A stretch of DNA of 64,000 nt from Gorillibacterium massiliense (lineage in GTDB: Bacteria; Bacillota; Bacilli; Paenibacillales; NBRC-103111): assembly GCF_000455485.1 (NCBI RefSeq), contig NZ_CBQR020000102.1, forward strand, positions 124,001-188,000, given 5' to 3'. Position 1 is the stretch's first letter. Each line of letters starts with the position of its first letter. Below the pieces are notes generated by a model. It did not search any database, had not been told where the DNA came from, and was given only the letters and a program-made list of their open reading frames with translations. The position numbers and the translations under genes were made by a program. Of the stretch, positions 33,530 to 42,523 are shown piece by piece.

Positions 33530-34396
33530 ATGTGGATGATTTACGCCTTTTTATCCGCTTTATTTGCCGGCATTACGGCGATTCTGGCAAAGCTAGGAAT
33601 CAAAGACATCGACTCGAATTTAGCCACGGCGGTTCGCACTCTGGTCGTCGTTGTTTTTGCCTGGGGCATCGTATTCCTTGTGGGCTCCCAAACAACCGTT
33701 GCCGATATCAGCGGAAAAAGCTTGTTGTTCTTATTCCTCTCCGGCTTGTCCACTGGACTTTCGTGGATTTGCTATTTCAAAGCTTTGCAGATTGGCGATA
33801 TTAATAAAGTCGTGCCGATAGATAAATCTAGTACGGTTCTCTCCATGGTGCTGGCCATCGCCTTTTTGCAGGAACCGCTCACGGCTAACAAAGTCCTCGG
33901 CATGTGCGCCATCGCGGCAGGGACTTATCTGATGATCCAGAAAAAAGACTCCGCGCAAAAGGAGGCGCCGAATCGCCTTTGGCTGATATACGCCTTGCTT
34001 TCGGCTCTGTTTGCCGCGTTAACGTCCATCCTCGGCAAAGTCGGAATCGAAAACGTCGAATCCAATTTGGGCACCGCCATCCGCACCCTCGTCGTACTGT
34101 TCATGGCATGGATCATTGTGCTGGCGACCAGAAAAGGAAAAGAAATCAAGAATATCGAACAAAAAAGCTGGCTGTTCCTCGTTCTTTCCGGACTGGCTAC
34201 AGGGCTGTCGTGGCTGTGTTATTACCGCGCACTGCAGGATGGACAAGCCAGCCTCGTGGTCCCCATCGATAAGCTGAGCATTTTGGTTACGGTCCTGTTT
34301 GCATACGTATTTTTTAAAGAGAAACTCTCCAAAAAATCAATGGTCGGCCTTACTCTGATCGTTTGCGGAACCCTGCTCCTGCTGATCGTTTTCTGA
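33530..34396 (+). CDS. EamA-family transporter with two near-identical halves
   Basis: A 288-residue protein with ten membrane helices. The two EamA repeats are unusually alike: WMIYAFLSALFAGITAILAK against WLIYALLSALFAALTSILGK, DSNLATAVRTLVVV against ESNLGTAIRTLVVL, and LSGLSTGLSWICYFKALQ against LSGLATGLSWLCYYRALQ, followed by KVVPIDKSS and LVVPIDKLS. This shows a recent or strongly constrained internal duplication. The substrate is unknown; relatives are listed as metabolite or drug exporters. ATG 33530 with AAAGGA 9 nt upstream was chosen; the frame is open to 33356 but no membrane or signal feature is added. Confidence 0.87.
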   Translation: MWMIYAFLSALFAGITAILAKLGIKDIDSNLATAVRTLVVVVFAWGIVFLVGSQTTVADISGKSLLFLFLSGLSTGLSWICYFKALQIGDINKVVPIDKSSTVLSMVLAIAFLQEPLTANKVLGMCAIAAGTYLMIQKKDSAQKEAPNRLWLIYALLSALFAALTSILGKVGIENVESNLGTAIRTLVVLFMAWIIVLATRKGKEIKNIEQKSWLFLVLSGLATGLSWLCYYRALQDGQASLVVPIDKLSILVTVLFAYVFFKEKLSKKSMVGLTLIVCGTLLLLIVF

Positions 34397-34419
34397 CTGG
34401 CCCGAATTCCTTTTCACGG

Positions 34420-35232
34420 CTATCGAAAGGCAATATCCACTACTTTCCCCTTTTTCATAAACCCGATGGTTTGATACACCTTGTTTGCATCCGGATTTTT
34501 TACATCTGCATAAAGCATCGGGATAAGATCTTCCACAGCAAGCCGAGAACAGAGACCAGCTACTACGGCACTGGCATATCCTTTTTTCCGGAATTCGGGA
34601 GGAGTGTGAACGGCGTTGATTCTGCCATGCCTAGGGGAACGATGCGCGATATTCGCCATGGAAACCGGGATACCATCCACCATCCAAAGATATAGGCCTC
34701 CTGTTCCCACCATGTCCTCCGCCACCGGGAGCTGACTGGCCCGATCAACCGCCATGCCGTATCTATCTTGCGAAAAGCCGGCTAAAAACCCCGCAACCGT
34801 ATCCACATGACCCGCATCCGCCGCTTGAAGCATCCCTCCTTTAATAGGAAGGCGTTTCTTCACATCCGCACAAACATACGCTTCCATCTCCATTTGGGTA
34901 TACCAATGAAGACGATTAGCCTCGGTATATATCTGGGCAAAACGTTCGACTGTCTCGGGAGCCCCGGATATCCCGGGCACTGACGCTCCTTGGAGATCAC
35001 CTGTAAGCTCCGATAGAAGCTCGTCCTTTCTGTCCTCCGCAAGGTCATCCGCTATCCAAAGCCAGCCTTTCCGCCCCACTGACTGAGCATAAATCATGCT
35101 GTCATCCGGCGTTTTCAAACACACCGCATCATGGGATTCACAAATCCGGTGGACCAAATTGTACCTTACTTCATCGGCAAGAAACCTCTCGCTCTTTAAT
35201 ACCGGGTCATCTCCATCAAACCGTTGCAACAT
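34420..35232 (-). CDS. GNAT-family N-acetyltransferase, two-domain
   Basis: A 270-residue protein. The N-terminal half (1-130) is a divergent acyltransferase-like domain; the C-terminal half has the canonical acetyl-CoA site TPPEFRKKGYASAVVAGLC (about 207-225) and LYADVKNPDANKVYQTIGF. The substrate is unknown. ATG 35232 with AGGAGG 7 nt upstream was used. A minus-strand terminator hairpin lies just upstream (35259-35283), within the expected leader. Confidence 0.85.
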   Translation of the reverse strand: MLQRFDGDDPVLKSERFLADEVRYNLVHRICESHDAVCLKTPDDSMIYAQSVGRKGWLWIADDLAEDRKDELLSELTGDLQGASVPGISGAPETVERFAQIYTEANRLHWYTQMEMEAYVCADVKKRLPIKGGMLQAADAGHVDTVAGFLAGFSQDRYGMAVDRASQLPVAEDMVGTGGLYLWMVDGIPVSMANIAHRSPRHGRINAVHTPPEFRKKGYASAVVAGLCSRLAVEDLIPMLYADVKNPDANKVYQTIGFMKKGKVVDIAFR

Positions 35233-35258
35233 GTACACCCCTCCTGGATTTTGAATAT

Positions 35259-35283
35259 AAAAAAACCGTCCCCATCGGGACGG
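35259..35283 (-). terminator. Terminator or attenuator upstream of the GNAT gene
   Basis: On the minus strand CCGTCCC pairs with GGGACGG around GATG, followed by seven T. No minus-strand gene ends nearby; the closest upstream gene runs the other way. A terminator facing into the 5' region of a gene suggests attenuation. CGGAG/CTCCG (about 35281-35294) just before it overlaps the terminator arm and could act as the competing hairpin. Confidence 0.55.
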
Positions 35284-35514
35284 AGTCTTCTCCGCGGTAG
35301 GCTTGATACGATAGGATTTTTAAGACATAGAAAAAGGAGTTTATCACCAAAATATGGAATTCATATAGAACCAAACAAACTAATGAGACGAGGTGAAGTC
35401 CCTAGGCCGTATATTCGACACGAGAGTCTATTTACCCTGCAAGAGCTTTATGTAATGGAACAAAAATGAAGTAGAGATCAAAAATCATCGTTCTATGAGG
35501 TGGAGTTGAAAACC

Positions 35515-36504
35515 ATGAATGCAAATCAAAATCAGCGAATTCCCCATGCGGTTTTCGAGAATGACATTCAATTACCCATCCTGGATATTACACATCCCCT
35601 TTTCAACGCAAGTATTGATGAACAGGCCTATCATTTGAACTGCCTCAAGTCGGCCCGGAGCATTGAATCATTAAAAAAGATGCCTGGCTTTATCCAGAAC
35701 ATCTTTGTGAAAATGTCGAATGTTGACAATTCCTATCTCAGCGGCATGCGTACTTTGCTGTACAAACTTGGCCCCAATTTAAGCCGGGGGATAAAAATGG
35801 GTTTCCGGGACAAGTGGGCGGTGAAGCAAACCTCTTTCATGGGACTTCGGATCAGGCTGAGAGACCTTTGCCGGTGCCAATCGAGCATTTTGCTGCCCCA
35901 GCTTAAGCAATTCCCTGAACGGAACCTTTGTTTCTTCAATATCGCTGGTGGGTCCGCTACCGACAGTATCAACACCCTGATTCTCATTCAGGAGTCGGAC
36001 TCGGAATTACTCAAGGGACGGAAAATTGAGATTAACATTTTAGATATCGATACCTTCGGCCCCAATTTCGCAAAACGGTGCATCGATGTTTTGAAGCAGC
36101 CAGGGGAACGCTTCCATGGCTTGGACATTACCCTCAATACGATTCATTATGACTGGAGCCAACCGGAGGCATTACAAAAGATGAGTTTGGAACGTTCCGG
36201 TTGGATTCAGCTCTGTTCATCAGAGGGCGGTCTTTTTGAGTACGGTTCGGATTCCGATATCATTGAAAATTTAAACCATTTCTTTATCAATTCCCCGGAG
36301 GACGCCCGGGTCACGGGGTCATTAATTTTCGACCGGGAGCATGTAAATGCGGGATACCTGGGATTTACAGAGTTTATTGGCGTGCAAATCCAATATCTTG
36401 GACTGGAAGGGTTACAGCGAATTTTAAGCCAAACCTCGTGGGTTTTGGAAGAATCCCATGAAATTGATACGATCTATACTCTGTTTTTATTGAAGAAAGC
36501 GTGA
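35515..36504 (+). CDS. Uncharacterised protein with a methyltransferase-like core
   Basis: A 329-residue soluble protein. I do not recognise a named family. The middle has a Rossmann-like pattern: NLCFFNIAGGSATDSINTLIL (about residues 139-159, in the place of the SAM glycine loop), INILDIDTFGPNFAKRC (acidic end of strand 2), then GWIQLCSSEGGLFEYGSD and a late ARVTGSLIF strand. These suggest a class I SAM-dependent methyltransferase with a helical N-terminal cap of about 130 residues. GGTGGAG lies 9 nt before ATG 35515. No operon partner is visible. Confidence 0.6.
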   Translation: MNANQNQRIPHAVFENDIQLPILDITHPLFNASIDEQAYHLNCLKSARSIESLKKMPGFIQNIFVKMSNVDNSYLSGMRTLLYKLGPNLSRGIKMGFRDKWAVKQTSFMGLRIRLRDLCRCQSSILLPQLKQFPERNLCFFNIAGGSATDSINTLILIQESDSELLKGRKIEINILDIDTFGPNFAKRCIDVLKQPGERFHGLDITLNTIHYDWSQPEALQKMSLERSGWIQLCSSEGGLFEYGSDSDIIENLNHFFINSPEDARVTGSLIFDREHVNAGYLGFTEFIGVQIQYLGLEGLQRILSQTSWVLEESHEIDTIYTLFLLKKA

Positions 36505-36526
36505 CATAAGTCAATAACAAGACGTG

Positions 36527-38488
36527 CTACAGCAAATGCATTTTCGCCTCCGCCTCGTCCCAAGGCACCGAGTAGCCGCTTCCCTTCGCGCAAAAAATCG
36601 AGGTGGACGTGTACAGCGGGTCTGCATCCTTCCGGTATCCTTTGCTTTCGATGACCTCATGTTCGTTATGACAGCGCTCATAGCCGGCAAAAGCCAAATG
36701 AAGAATGCCTTTCCCATGGGTAAAAGCGGCAAGCTCCGTGCTGTAATCCATAAAAGTGGCAACAGGAACCTTGCCCATGACGACGGCGTGAGTGCCTGTT
36801 GTTTGCGGCGGATCGAAAGCTCCCGATGCCCGTTGAATGTCCGACAGCACGCGGCCCAGCTCATCCAGCTCCACCTTGATTTTGTACGCGTAGTAAGGCT
36901 CCAGTAGAAGGTTTTCCGCCTTTTCCAGACCTTGCCTGAGCGCCCGGAACGCCGCTTCGCGAAAATCTCCGCCGTGAGTATGCTCATTATGCGCCGCTCC
37001 TTTTAGGAGGGTAATGCGGATATCCGTCAGCGGCATGCCGGTAAGCAGCCCGTGGTGGTCCCGCTCGAACAGATGGGTTTTAATCAGATTTTGATTGCCG
37101 ACACTTAGCTCGTTTACATGGCACACGCTTTCGAAGGCGATGCCGCTGCCCCGTTCCCCCGGCTCCAGAAGCAGATGCACTTCGGCGTAATGCCGCAGCG
37201 GCTCAAAATGGCCGTAGCCTTTTACCGGATTCCCGATCGTCTCTTTGTATAGAATATCCGGCTTGCCGAAGACGACGTCCAGCTGAAACCGGTCCTTCAC
37301 CACCTGCTGCAGCACTTCCAGTTGGATGAGCCCCATGACGTGGATGTGAATCTCCTGTAAGCTCTCTTCCCAGATGACATTCAGCGACGGATCTTCCGCA
37401 GTCAACAGTTGAAAAGCCTTCAGTACATCCTTCACGTTCAGCGTATCGGCAAACTCGACCTTTGAGGTCAGCGTCGGCACCATCTCATAGTCAAGCTTGT
37501 CTGAAGAGGAACCAACTCCCTGACCGGTCTCCGCTCCCGTAAGCCCGACAACCGCGAACAAGTCTCCTGCCGCCACCTGATCCACCGCCTGGGACTTGCT
37601 CCCACTCACTCGGAGGAGCCGCGTCGCCTTTTCGCATATCCGTTCCTCGCCCATGAGGTAGACCAATTCGTCGCGAACCCTCAAAACACCGCTTAAGGCT
37701 TTGACATACGTCAACCGTACGCCGTTAGCGTCATGGCGGATTTTATAGACCCTGCCTCCGAAGGGAGCCTGCTCGTGTTCGTGATAATCCGTCGTTGTCA
37801 GATGATGCAGTTGCTCCAACAACTCCACCACGCCGACATCCTGCAGCGCGGAACCATAGGCACACGGAAACAACCGGTAGCCGCGAATCATCTCCTGAAG
37901 CGCCTCCAGCCAAAAGCTCCGATCCTCCGTTCCCGCAAGAAATGCCTCCAGCAGCCCCTCGTCCCGCTCCGCCATGCTTTCCCGCAGTTCTTCTCCCACT
38001 TCGCCATTGGCGAAGTTGCCGGTAATCAGGCATGCGTCCGGGGTCAGCTGCAGACGTATGTCCTCCAGGACCCGTTCCGCGTCTGCTCCTACCCGATCGG
38101 TTTTATTGATAAAAAAGAACGTGGGAATCCGGTGCTTGTGAAGCAGCTGCCACACCGTCTCGGTGTGACCCTGCACCCCTTCCACTGCGCTGACCACGAC
38201 AACCGCGTAATCCATGGCTTGGACAGCCCGCTCCATTTCCGGTGAAAAATCGACGTGCCCGGGGGTATCGATCAAATAATAAGCGGCGTCCTTATAGGAC
38301 ATGAAGGCTTGGTCCGCGAACACCGTGATGCCTCTGGCCCGCTCGATCTCATGGCTGTCGAGGTAAGCGTCCTTATGGTCGACCCTACCCCGCTCGCGAA
38401 TACTGTTGGTATGATAAAGCAGTTGCTCCGCCAGGGTGGTTTTTCCCGCATCCACGTGAGCAATCATGCCGATGGTTATCCGTTTCAT
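36527..38488 (-). CDS. TetM-like ribosomal-protection/EF-G-type GTPase
   Basis: A 653-residue translation-factor GTPase. G1 is AHVDAGKTT, G2 ARGIT, G3 DTPGHVDF and G4 NKTD, followed by EF-G-like domains II to V; the C-terminus (HGKGILHLAFAGYERC, then YSVPWDEAEAKM) is the form seen in TetM/TetO/OtrA-type proteins, which push tetracycline off the ribosome. Length is close to TetM (about 639). Many chromosomal relatives in Paenibacillus and Bacillus have unproven specificity, so resistance is not assured. It lies downstream of a DHA2 efflux gene on the same strand, but a strong terminator separates them. Confidence 0.85.
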   Translation of the reverse strand: MKRITIGMIAHVDAGKTTLAEQLLYHTNSIRERGRVDHKDAYLDSHEIERARGITVFADQAFMSYKDAAYYLIDTPGHVDFSPEMERAVQAMDYAVVVVSAVEGVQGHTETVWQLLHKHRIPTFFFINKTDRVGADAERVLEDIRLQLTPDACLITGNFANGEVGEELRESMAERDEGLLEAFLAGTEDRSFWLEALQEMIRGYRLFPCAYGSALQDVGVVELLEQLHHLTTTDYHEHEQAPFGGRVYKIRHDANGVRLTYVKALSGVLRVRDELVYLMGEERICEKATRLLRVSGSKSQAVDQVAAGDLFAVVGLTGAETGQGVGSSSDKLDYEMVPTLTSKVEFADTLNVKDVLKAFQLLTAEDPSLNVIWEESLQEIHIHVMGLIQLEVLQQVVKDRFQLDVVFGKPDILYKETIGNPVKGYGHFEPLRHYAEVHLLLEPGERGSGIAFESVCHVNELSVGNQNLIKTHLFERDHHGLLTGMPLTDIRITLLKGAAHNEHTHGGDFREAAFRALRQGLEKAENLLLEPYYAYKIKVELDELGRVLSDIQRASGAFDPPQTTGTHAVVMGKVPVATFMDYSTELAAFTHGKGILHLAFAGYERCHNEHEVIESKGYRKDADPLYTSTSIFCAKGSGYSVPWDEAEAKMHLL

Positions 38489-38555
38489 GGTTTTTCTGGT
38501 TAACCGCCTTTCTTTCCCTACCTGCCGCTCTCATCATATCATTCTCCAACGCCTA

Positions 38556-38595
38556 TGAAAAAGGCATAAACGCGGCGGTTCGCCGTGCTTATGCC
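38556..38595 (-). terminator. Terminator of the DHA2 efflux gene
   Basis: On the minus strand GGCATAAGCACGGCG pairs with CGCCGCGTTTATGCC (few mismatches), followed by TTTTTC. Confidence 0.9.
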
Positions 38596-38601
38596 TGTTC
38601 G

Positions 38602-40101
38602 CTACATAGCTTTATTCCGCGGTACCAGCCGCTCACTACCCATCCATAGGATGAAAAGAAACCCGATACCGATAGGGACCAGCGCCCAAATAAACGTAGA
38701 AGATACCGAAGATGCCATAGCTTTAGCCAATTGATGGAGAACGTCCGGGGAGAGCGCATCTTTCGAGCTGGACGAGAAGACCGATTGGGCGTCAAGCCCG
38801 CCGGCAGCCCCCTGCCCCGCACCCAAGGAGCCGGATAGCTTGGACTGGTACAGATGATTTTGGATCGTGCCCAAAATGGTCACTCCAAGGGACGTCCCGA
38901 GAGTCCGGAAAAAGGTGTTCGTGGACGTGGCAATACCCCGATGCCGCGGTTCCATGTTGTGCTGCGTCGCCAAGCTGGTCAAGGAGAACGAGCACCCCAT
39001 ACCGAAGCCCGCGATCACCATGAAGACCGTTAACATCAGCCGGGTGGTATGCACATCAATGGTTCCGAGCAGAGCCATCCCCGTGAAAAAGATCAGAACG
39101 GAAACAAGCATAATGCCGCGATAGCTGAAGAATCGAACCGTTTGGCCCGCTGCTTGGGCGCCGATGGTCGAGCCCACCATTAGCGGAATCAGAATGATAC
39201 CGGAATTCGTCGCCGTCCCTCCGTATACCGATTGCACGAACAGCGGGATGAGTACCGCGATGATAATGAACGCAAAATTGTAGAAGAACGCGACCCCTTG
39301 GGTGGCCGTGAATAGCTGCGTTTTGAACAAGCGGAAGCTGAGGATCGGCTCAGAAACCTTGCGTTCAATCCAAATGAATGCGATGAAAAGAACGGCGAAC
39401 ATGGCAAGCAAGGTTATGATAGGCGCGGAGTCCCATGCATATTGATGGCCGCCCAACTCAAGGGCGAACATCAGGCAAACCACGGAGCCAACCAGGGTTA
39501 ACGCGCCGAACCAGTCGATCTTGAGCTTTTTCAGCTGCAGCGTCTCCCGGTAAAAAGCGGCGATCAGCCACAGAGATAAGAAGCCAAAGGGCAGATTAAT
39601 GTAGAAGATCCACCGCCAATGGATCTGGTCCGTGATAAAAGCTCCGAGCAATGGCCCCACAACACCGGCCACCCCGAATACGGCTCCGAATAAGCCCGTC
39701 ATTTTACCCCGTTTCTCTGGCGGAAAAATATCAAAAATAATGGCAAAAGCGATGGGCGTCAAAGAGCCGCCGCCGATCCCTTGGATCGCGCGATAGATGA
39801 TGAGCTGATCCATATTTTGCGCAGTGCCGCACAGGGCGGAGCCGGCGAGAAAAATCAGCAGCCCCAGCAAGTAAAACCTTTTCCGTCCGTACATATCCGA
39901 CAGCTTGCCGAATATCGGCATGCTGGCCATGGTTGCCACCATATAAGCCGAAGTAACCCATATAAACTGGGCCAAGCCGCCAAGATCGCCGACAATCGTC
40001 GGCATAGAGGCGGAAACAATGGTGTTGTCCATGGCCGACATTAACAAGCCCAATAACAAACCGGTGACAACCAGCCCGGTCTTGCTTTCTTTTGAAATCA
40101 T
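38602..40101 (-). CDS. DHA2-family (EmrB/QacA-type) drug efflux transporter
   Basis: A 499-residue protein with fourteen predicted membrane helices. Motif D1 is MSAMDNTIVSASMPTI in helix 1, motif A is GKLSDMYGRKRFYLLG, and motif C is GVAGVVGPLLGAFI in helix 5, the antiporter signature. Such proteins use the proton gradient to expel drugs or antiseptics. The start chosen is ATG 40101, 6 nt after AAGGAGG. Two MarR-type palindromes lie in the gap to the divergent marR gene (40143-40201), so the pump is probably induced by its substrate through that repressor. Confidence 0.92.
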   Translation of the reverse strand: MISKESKTGLVVTGLLLGLLMSAMDNTIVSASMPTIVGDLGGLAQFIWVTSAYMVATMASMPIFGKLSDMYGRKRFYLLGLLIFLAGSALCGTAQNMDQLIIYRAIQGIGGGSLTPIAFAIIFDIFPPEKRGKMTGLFGAVFGVAGVVGPLLGAFITDQIHWRWIFYINLPFGFLSLWLIAAFYRETLQLKKLKIDWFGALTLVGSVVCLMFALELGGHQYAWDSAPIITLLAMFAVLFIAFIWIERKVSEPILSFRLFKTQLFTATQGVAFFYNFAFIIIAVLIPLFVQSVYGGTATNSGIILIPLMVGSTIGAQAAGQTVRFFSYRGIMLVSVLIFFTGMALLGTIDVHTTRLMLTVFMVIAGFGMGCSFSLTSLATQHNMEPRHRGIATSTNTFFRTLGTSLGVTILGTIQNHLYQSKLSGSLGAGQGAAGGLDAQSVFSSSSKDALSPDVLHQLAKAMASSVSSTFIWALVPIGIGFLFILWMGSERLVPRNKAM

Positions 40102-40142
40102 CCACATCCTCCTTCTGTTTCTTGAGCCAGCGCCACAACATA

Positions 40143-40201
40143 GTTGCGGACGCAACAAAATCCGTGCACCCAGTGTACGTTATTTTAGTTGCGAACGCAA
40201 C
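40143..40201. promoter_or_regulatory. Pair of MarR-type operators
   Basis: GTTGCGGACGCAAC (40143-40156) and GTTGCGAACGCAAC (40188-40201) are palindromes differing at one base, 45 bp apart, one near each of the divergent starts. They are the likely binding sites of the MarR protein encoded at 40274. Confidence 0.82.
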
Positions 40202-40273
40202 TATGTTGATGTAAAATTTTTTTATACTAGCCCATTGACCGCTAACCCGTTAACGAAAGAGGTGTGAGTGCGC

Positions 40274-40723
40274 ATGGTGAACCCGGAACAAGTGCCCATC
40301 GGTAAACTGATTTCCCAATTCTATCGGTTGCATCAAAAAATCATCGCCAAAGAGCTGGTACCTTATGATGTCGGCCTCGGTGGACAGCATTTTTTTCTGA
40401 AGATGATCGTAAGCAAGCCTGGCATCACCCAGGATCAAATGACAAGCGAGATAAAGTTTGACAAAGCGACCACTGCACGATCGGTGAAACTTCTGGAGGA
40501 GTCCGGCTATATCGAACGAAAGGCGGACCCGAAGGACCGCCGCTCTTCATTGCTCTATCCGACTGCCAAGGCATTGGAATTCGCCCCGGTACTCCAAGAG
40601 ATTCTGAGTGAAATCAACCGCAAGTTTACCGCCGACTTAACGGAAGAGGAAACCGATCAGCTTGTGCGGCTGCTGCAAAAAATCAGCAAAAATGCCTCGG
40701 ATATTTTGGAGGGAGAATCATGA
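40274..40723 (+). CDS. MarR-family transcriptional regulator
   Basis: A 149-residue winged-helix protein: the recognition region is ITQDQMTSEIKFDKATTARSVKLLEESGYIERK, and the wing DPKDRRSSLLYPT is the most conserved MarR motif. The ends form the dimer helices. ATG 40274 lies 9 nt after GAGGTG. Its stop overlaps the next start (ATGA), so DUF2316 is co-translated. It probably represses the divergent efflux pump and itself through the two palindromes. Confidence 0.93.
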   Translation: MVNPEQVPIGKLISQFYRLHQKIIAKELVPYDVGLGGQHFFLKMIVSKPGITQDQMTSEIKFDKATTARSVKLLEESGYIERKADPKDRRSSLLYPTAKALEFAPVLQEILSEINRKFTADLTEEETDQLVRLLQKISKNASDILEGES

Positions 40724-40983
40724 GCTTAACCGCCGAGCAACGAAAACAAACCAGTATCGAACTAAAAGAAAATTACCGCATTTCCGGACTAACCCCGGAA
40801 GAGATCAAAGCCGACCTAGGCCTCGACCTGAGGGAATTGGAAGAAACCCTAAACCTTGGTCCTACATCCCATGGGGAGACCGTTTGGCGGCTGCGCGATT
40901 ATATGGAGAACAAAATAAAAGGGCAAGGCAAAGTGCCTTACCCCTATTCCGTGCTGATCCATAATATCTGGTACAGATATTAA
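40720..40983 (+). CDS. DUF2316 family protein
   Basis: An 87-residue soluble, mostly helical protein: LTAEQRKQTSIELKENYRIS, then LTPEEIKADLGLDLRELEETL (helix-turn-helix-like) and ETVWRLRDYMENKI, ending YPYSVLIHNIWYRY. These are the marks of DUF2316, a family found next to MarR or TetR regulators. It overlaps the marR stop by 4 bp. The function is unknown; its small helical form suggests a partner of DNA or of the regulator. Confidence 0.88.
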   Translation: MSLTAEQRKQTSIELKENYRISGLTPEEIKADLGLDLRELEETLNLGPTSHGETVWRLRDYMENKIKGQGKVPYPYSVLIHNIWYRY

Positions 40984-40990
40984 GCAGGAT

Positions 40991-41623
40991 TCATGCGGAT
41001 TGTTCACTGCTAAGCAATTTCCCTCTTTCAAAAACCCAAACAAGGCCTCCTATTGCCAGCGTTCCGCAAGTCGCGATGATAGCGGATCCCCCGGCATGAA
41101 GTATCAGGACTGGAACCCATATAACCCCAAGAAATCGATGTACCGTCCGCATCCACTTGTTTCGAACCTTGGGGATAAACATACCATACCCTATGATCAT
41201 GAACATCAGGACAAAACTGGCCAATCCCGAGTAGATTTTATGATCACCAAACCTATTTATCAATTGAAAAGTGCCATGAATAGCGCCAAGCGCCAAAGTT
41301 GCCCAGCCCAACCCTTTATGTGCGGCATAGAGGAGTTTCCCGATTTTACGAACGGTCAAAGAAGGAGATTTACGCTTTTTCTTGAACCAGAACCATGAAA
41401 AACCAATGGCCGCCGTATAAACCGCGATCGTTCCTGCTGTTGTGAAAAGGCCTTGCAGGTCTCTATTCTCATTATCAGCGCGAGGAGGAATATGGCGGAT
41501 TCCATTGTCGGGAAATGGAACCCTGGGATGATCCATCTGAGCGATAAAATAATAGGCAATCAAACATACACTAATGAAAATAGCTACAACTGCTGGAACC
41601 CAAACGGTTTTCGTCCTCCGCAT
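40991..41623 (-). CDS. Membrane protein with cytochrome b-like histidines
   Basis: A 210-residue protein with five or six membrane helices. Four His lie in or near helices: AAHKGLGWATLALGAIHGTFQ and TVHRFLGVIWVPVLILHAGG, two pairs spaced 14-15 residues apart, which is the bis-heme-b pattern of ferric-reductase or DUF4405-type proteins. The family is not certain. No redox partner gene is adjacent; the next gene on the strand is YtaF-like, 99 bp upstream. Confidence 0.65.
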   Translation of the reverse strand: MRRTKTVWVPAVVAIFISVCLIAYYFIAQMDHPRVPFPDNGIRHIPPRADNENRDLQGLFTTAGTIAVYTAAIGFSWFWFKKKRKSPSLTVRKIGKLLYAAHKGLGWATLALGAIHGTFQLINRFGDHKIYSGLASFVLMFMIIGYGMFIPKVRNKWMRTVHRFLGVIWVPVLILHAGGSAIIATCGTLAIGGLVWVFERGKLLSSEQSA

Positions 41624-41722
41624 ATTAGTTTCCTTTCTTTTTTACAAAAACAATAACAATCAATTCTTAAAAAAGAATGAATATCACATTAAAGATAGGC
41701 CCACCATTTCTTAAATTGGTTG

Positions 41723-42346
41723 TCAGAAAAAATTATGCGCTGCTATCAGAAGCAGGAGAATCCCGCTAATAAGCGTTCCGAATTGCCCTAACGTAAAAGA
41801 ACCAATACGGATGTGCGCCGCTTTTCCCCCTATCCATACTCCGAGCCATATCGTTAAGAAGCTCCCGATTGCCGAAGTAAGGGAAAGAACCAACGGAGAA
41901 AAGCCGAGCATTCCTGCACTTAATCCATTGATCAGGGCATTTGCCGACAACGCGACTCCCAAAATTATAGATTCGAACCATCCGATATCGTTTGATTTAT
42001 CCAGATCGGCAGTTTCAGGATTTTTCAAGGTTGACGTAATTCCGTTAGGGTTTGAATTACTCTTAGTCCCATTTTGCTGTCTGCGAGGTACCGCAAGTAA
42101 GAGGATGCGGAAGCCAATAACCAGTAACATAAATGCTCCCAGCATATCGGGAAGTGTTCCGGGAAGAACGGCCGATATCCATTTTCCGAACAAAATCCCC
42201 GAAAAGCTGAATAAGAAACAAACGATTGAGATCAGCAGGTTTGATGCGAAACCGACCCGGATTTTCCGGATTCCGTAAGTAATGCCTACACCGAGGTTAT
42301 CCAAACTGGATGAGAGCGTAAATCCTGCAATAAGCAACCAAGCCAT
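41723..42346 (-). CDS. ytaF: YtaF-type sporulation membrane protein (MntP-like)
   Basis: A 207-residue protein with six membrane helices in two repeats (residues about 1-85 and 125-207) joined by a polar loop of about 40 residues. SSLDNLGVGITYGIRK in helix 1 and its counterpart SANALINGLSAGMLGF in the second half are the YtaF/MntP-like signature with intramembrane Asp/Asn. MntP exports manganese; YtaF is a sporulation-associated relative of unknown substrate. Presence fits a spore-former. Confidence 0.85.
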   Translation of the reverse strand: MAWLLIAGFTLSSSLDNLGVGITYGIRKIRVGFASNLLISIVCFLFSFSGILFGKWISAVLPGTLPDMLGAFMLLVIGFRILLLAVPRRQQNGTKSNSNPNGITSTLKNPETADLDKSNDIGWFESIILGVALSANALINGLSAGMLGFSPLVLSLTSAIGSFLTIWLGVWIGGKAAHIRIGSFTLGQFGTLISGILLLLIAAHNFF

Positions 42347-42523
42347 AAGTCACCTCTTGTTGTTCGATTTGCTTCTAATGTATAGGCTGATGAGAAAAAT
42401 AGTGCATGTACTTGAAAAAAATGCAACACTCCCGTTTCATTAAGAAACAAATAAAGATAGAGGAAAGACATTCCATCTTGCCCCATATACTAATGTAAAC
42501 CGTAATGTGGGAAGGTGAAGAGG

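Noticed and set aside
35224-35469. Plus-strand 81-codon open frame before the methyltransferase-like gene
   Set aside because: It begins inside the divergent GNAT gene start and crosses its terminator hairpin; the tail after 35376 might be a gene remnant but I cannot assign it.
37733-38245. Plus-strand open frame inside the TetM-like gene
   Set aside because: Antisense to a gene with all GTPase motifs intact.
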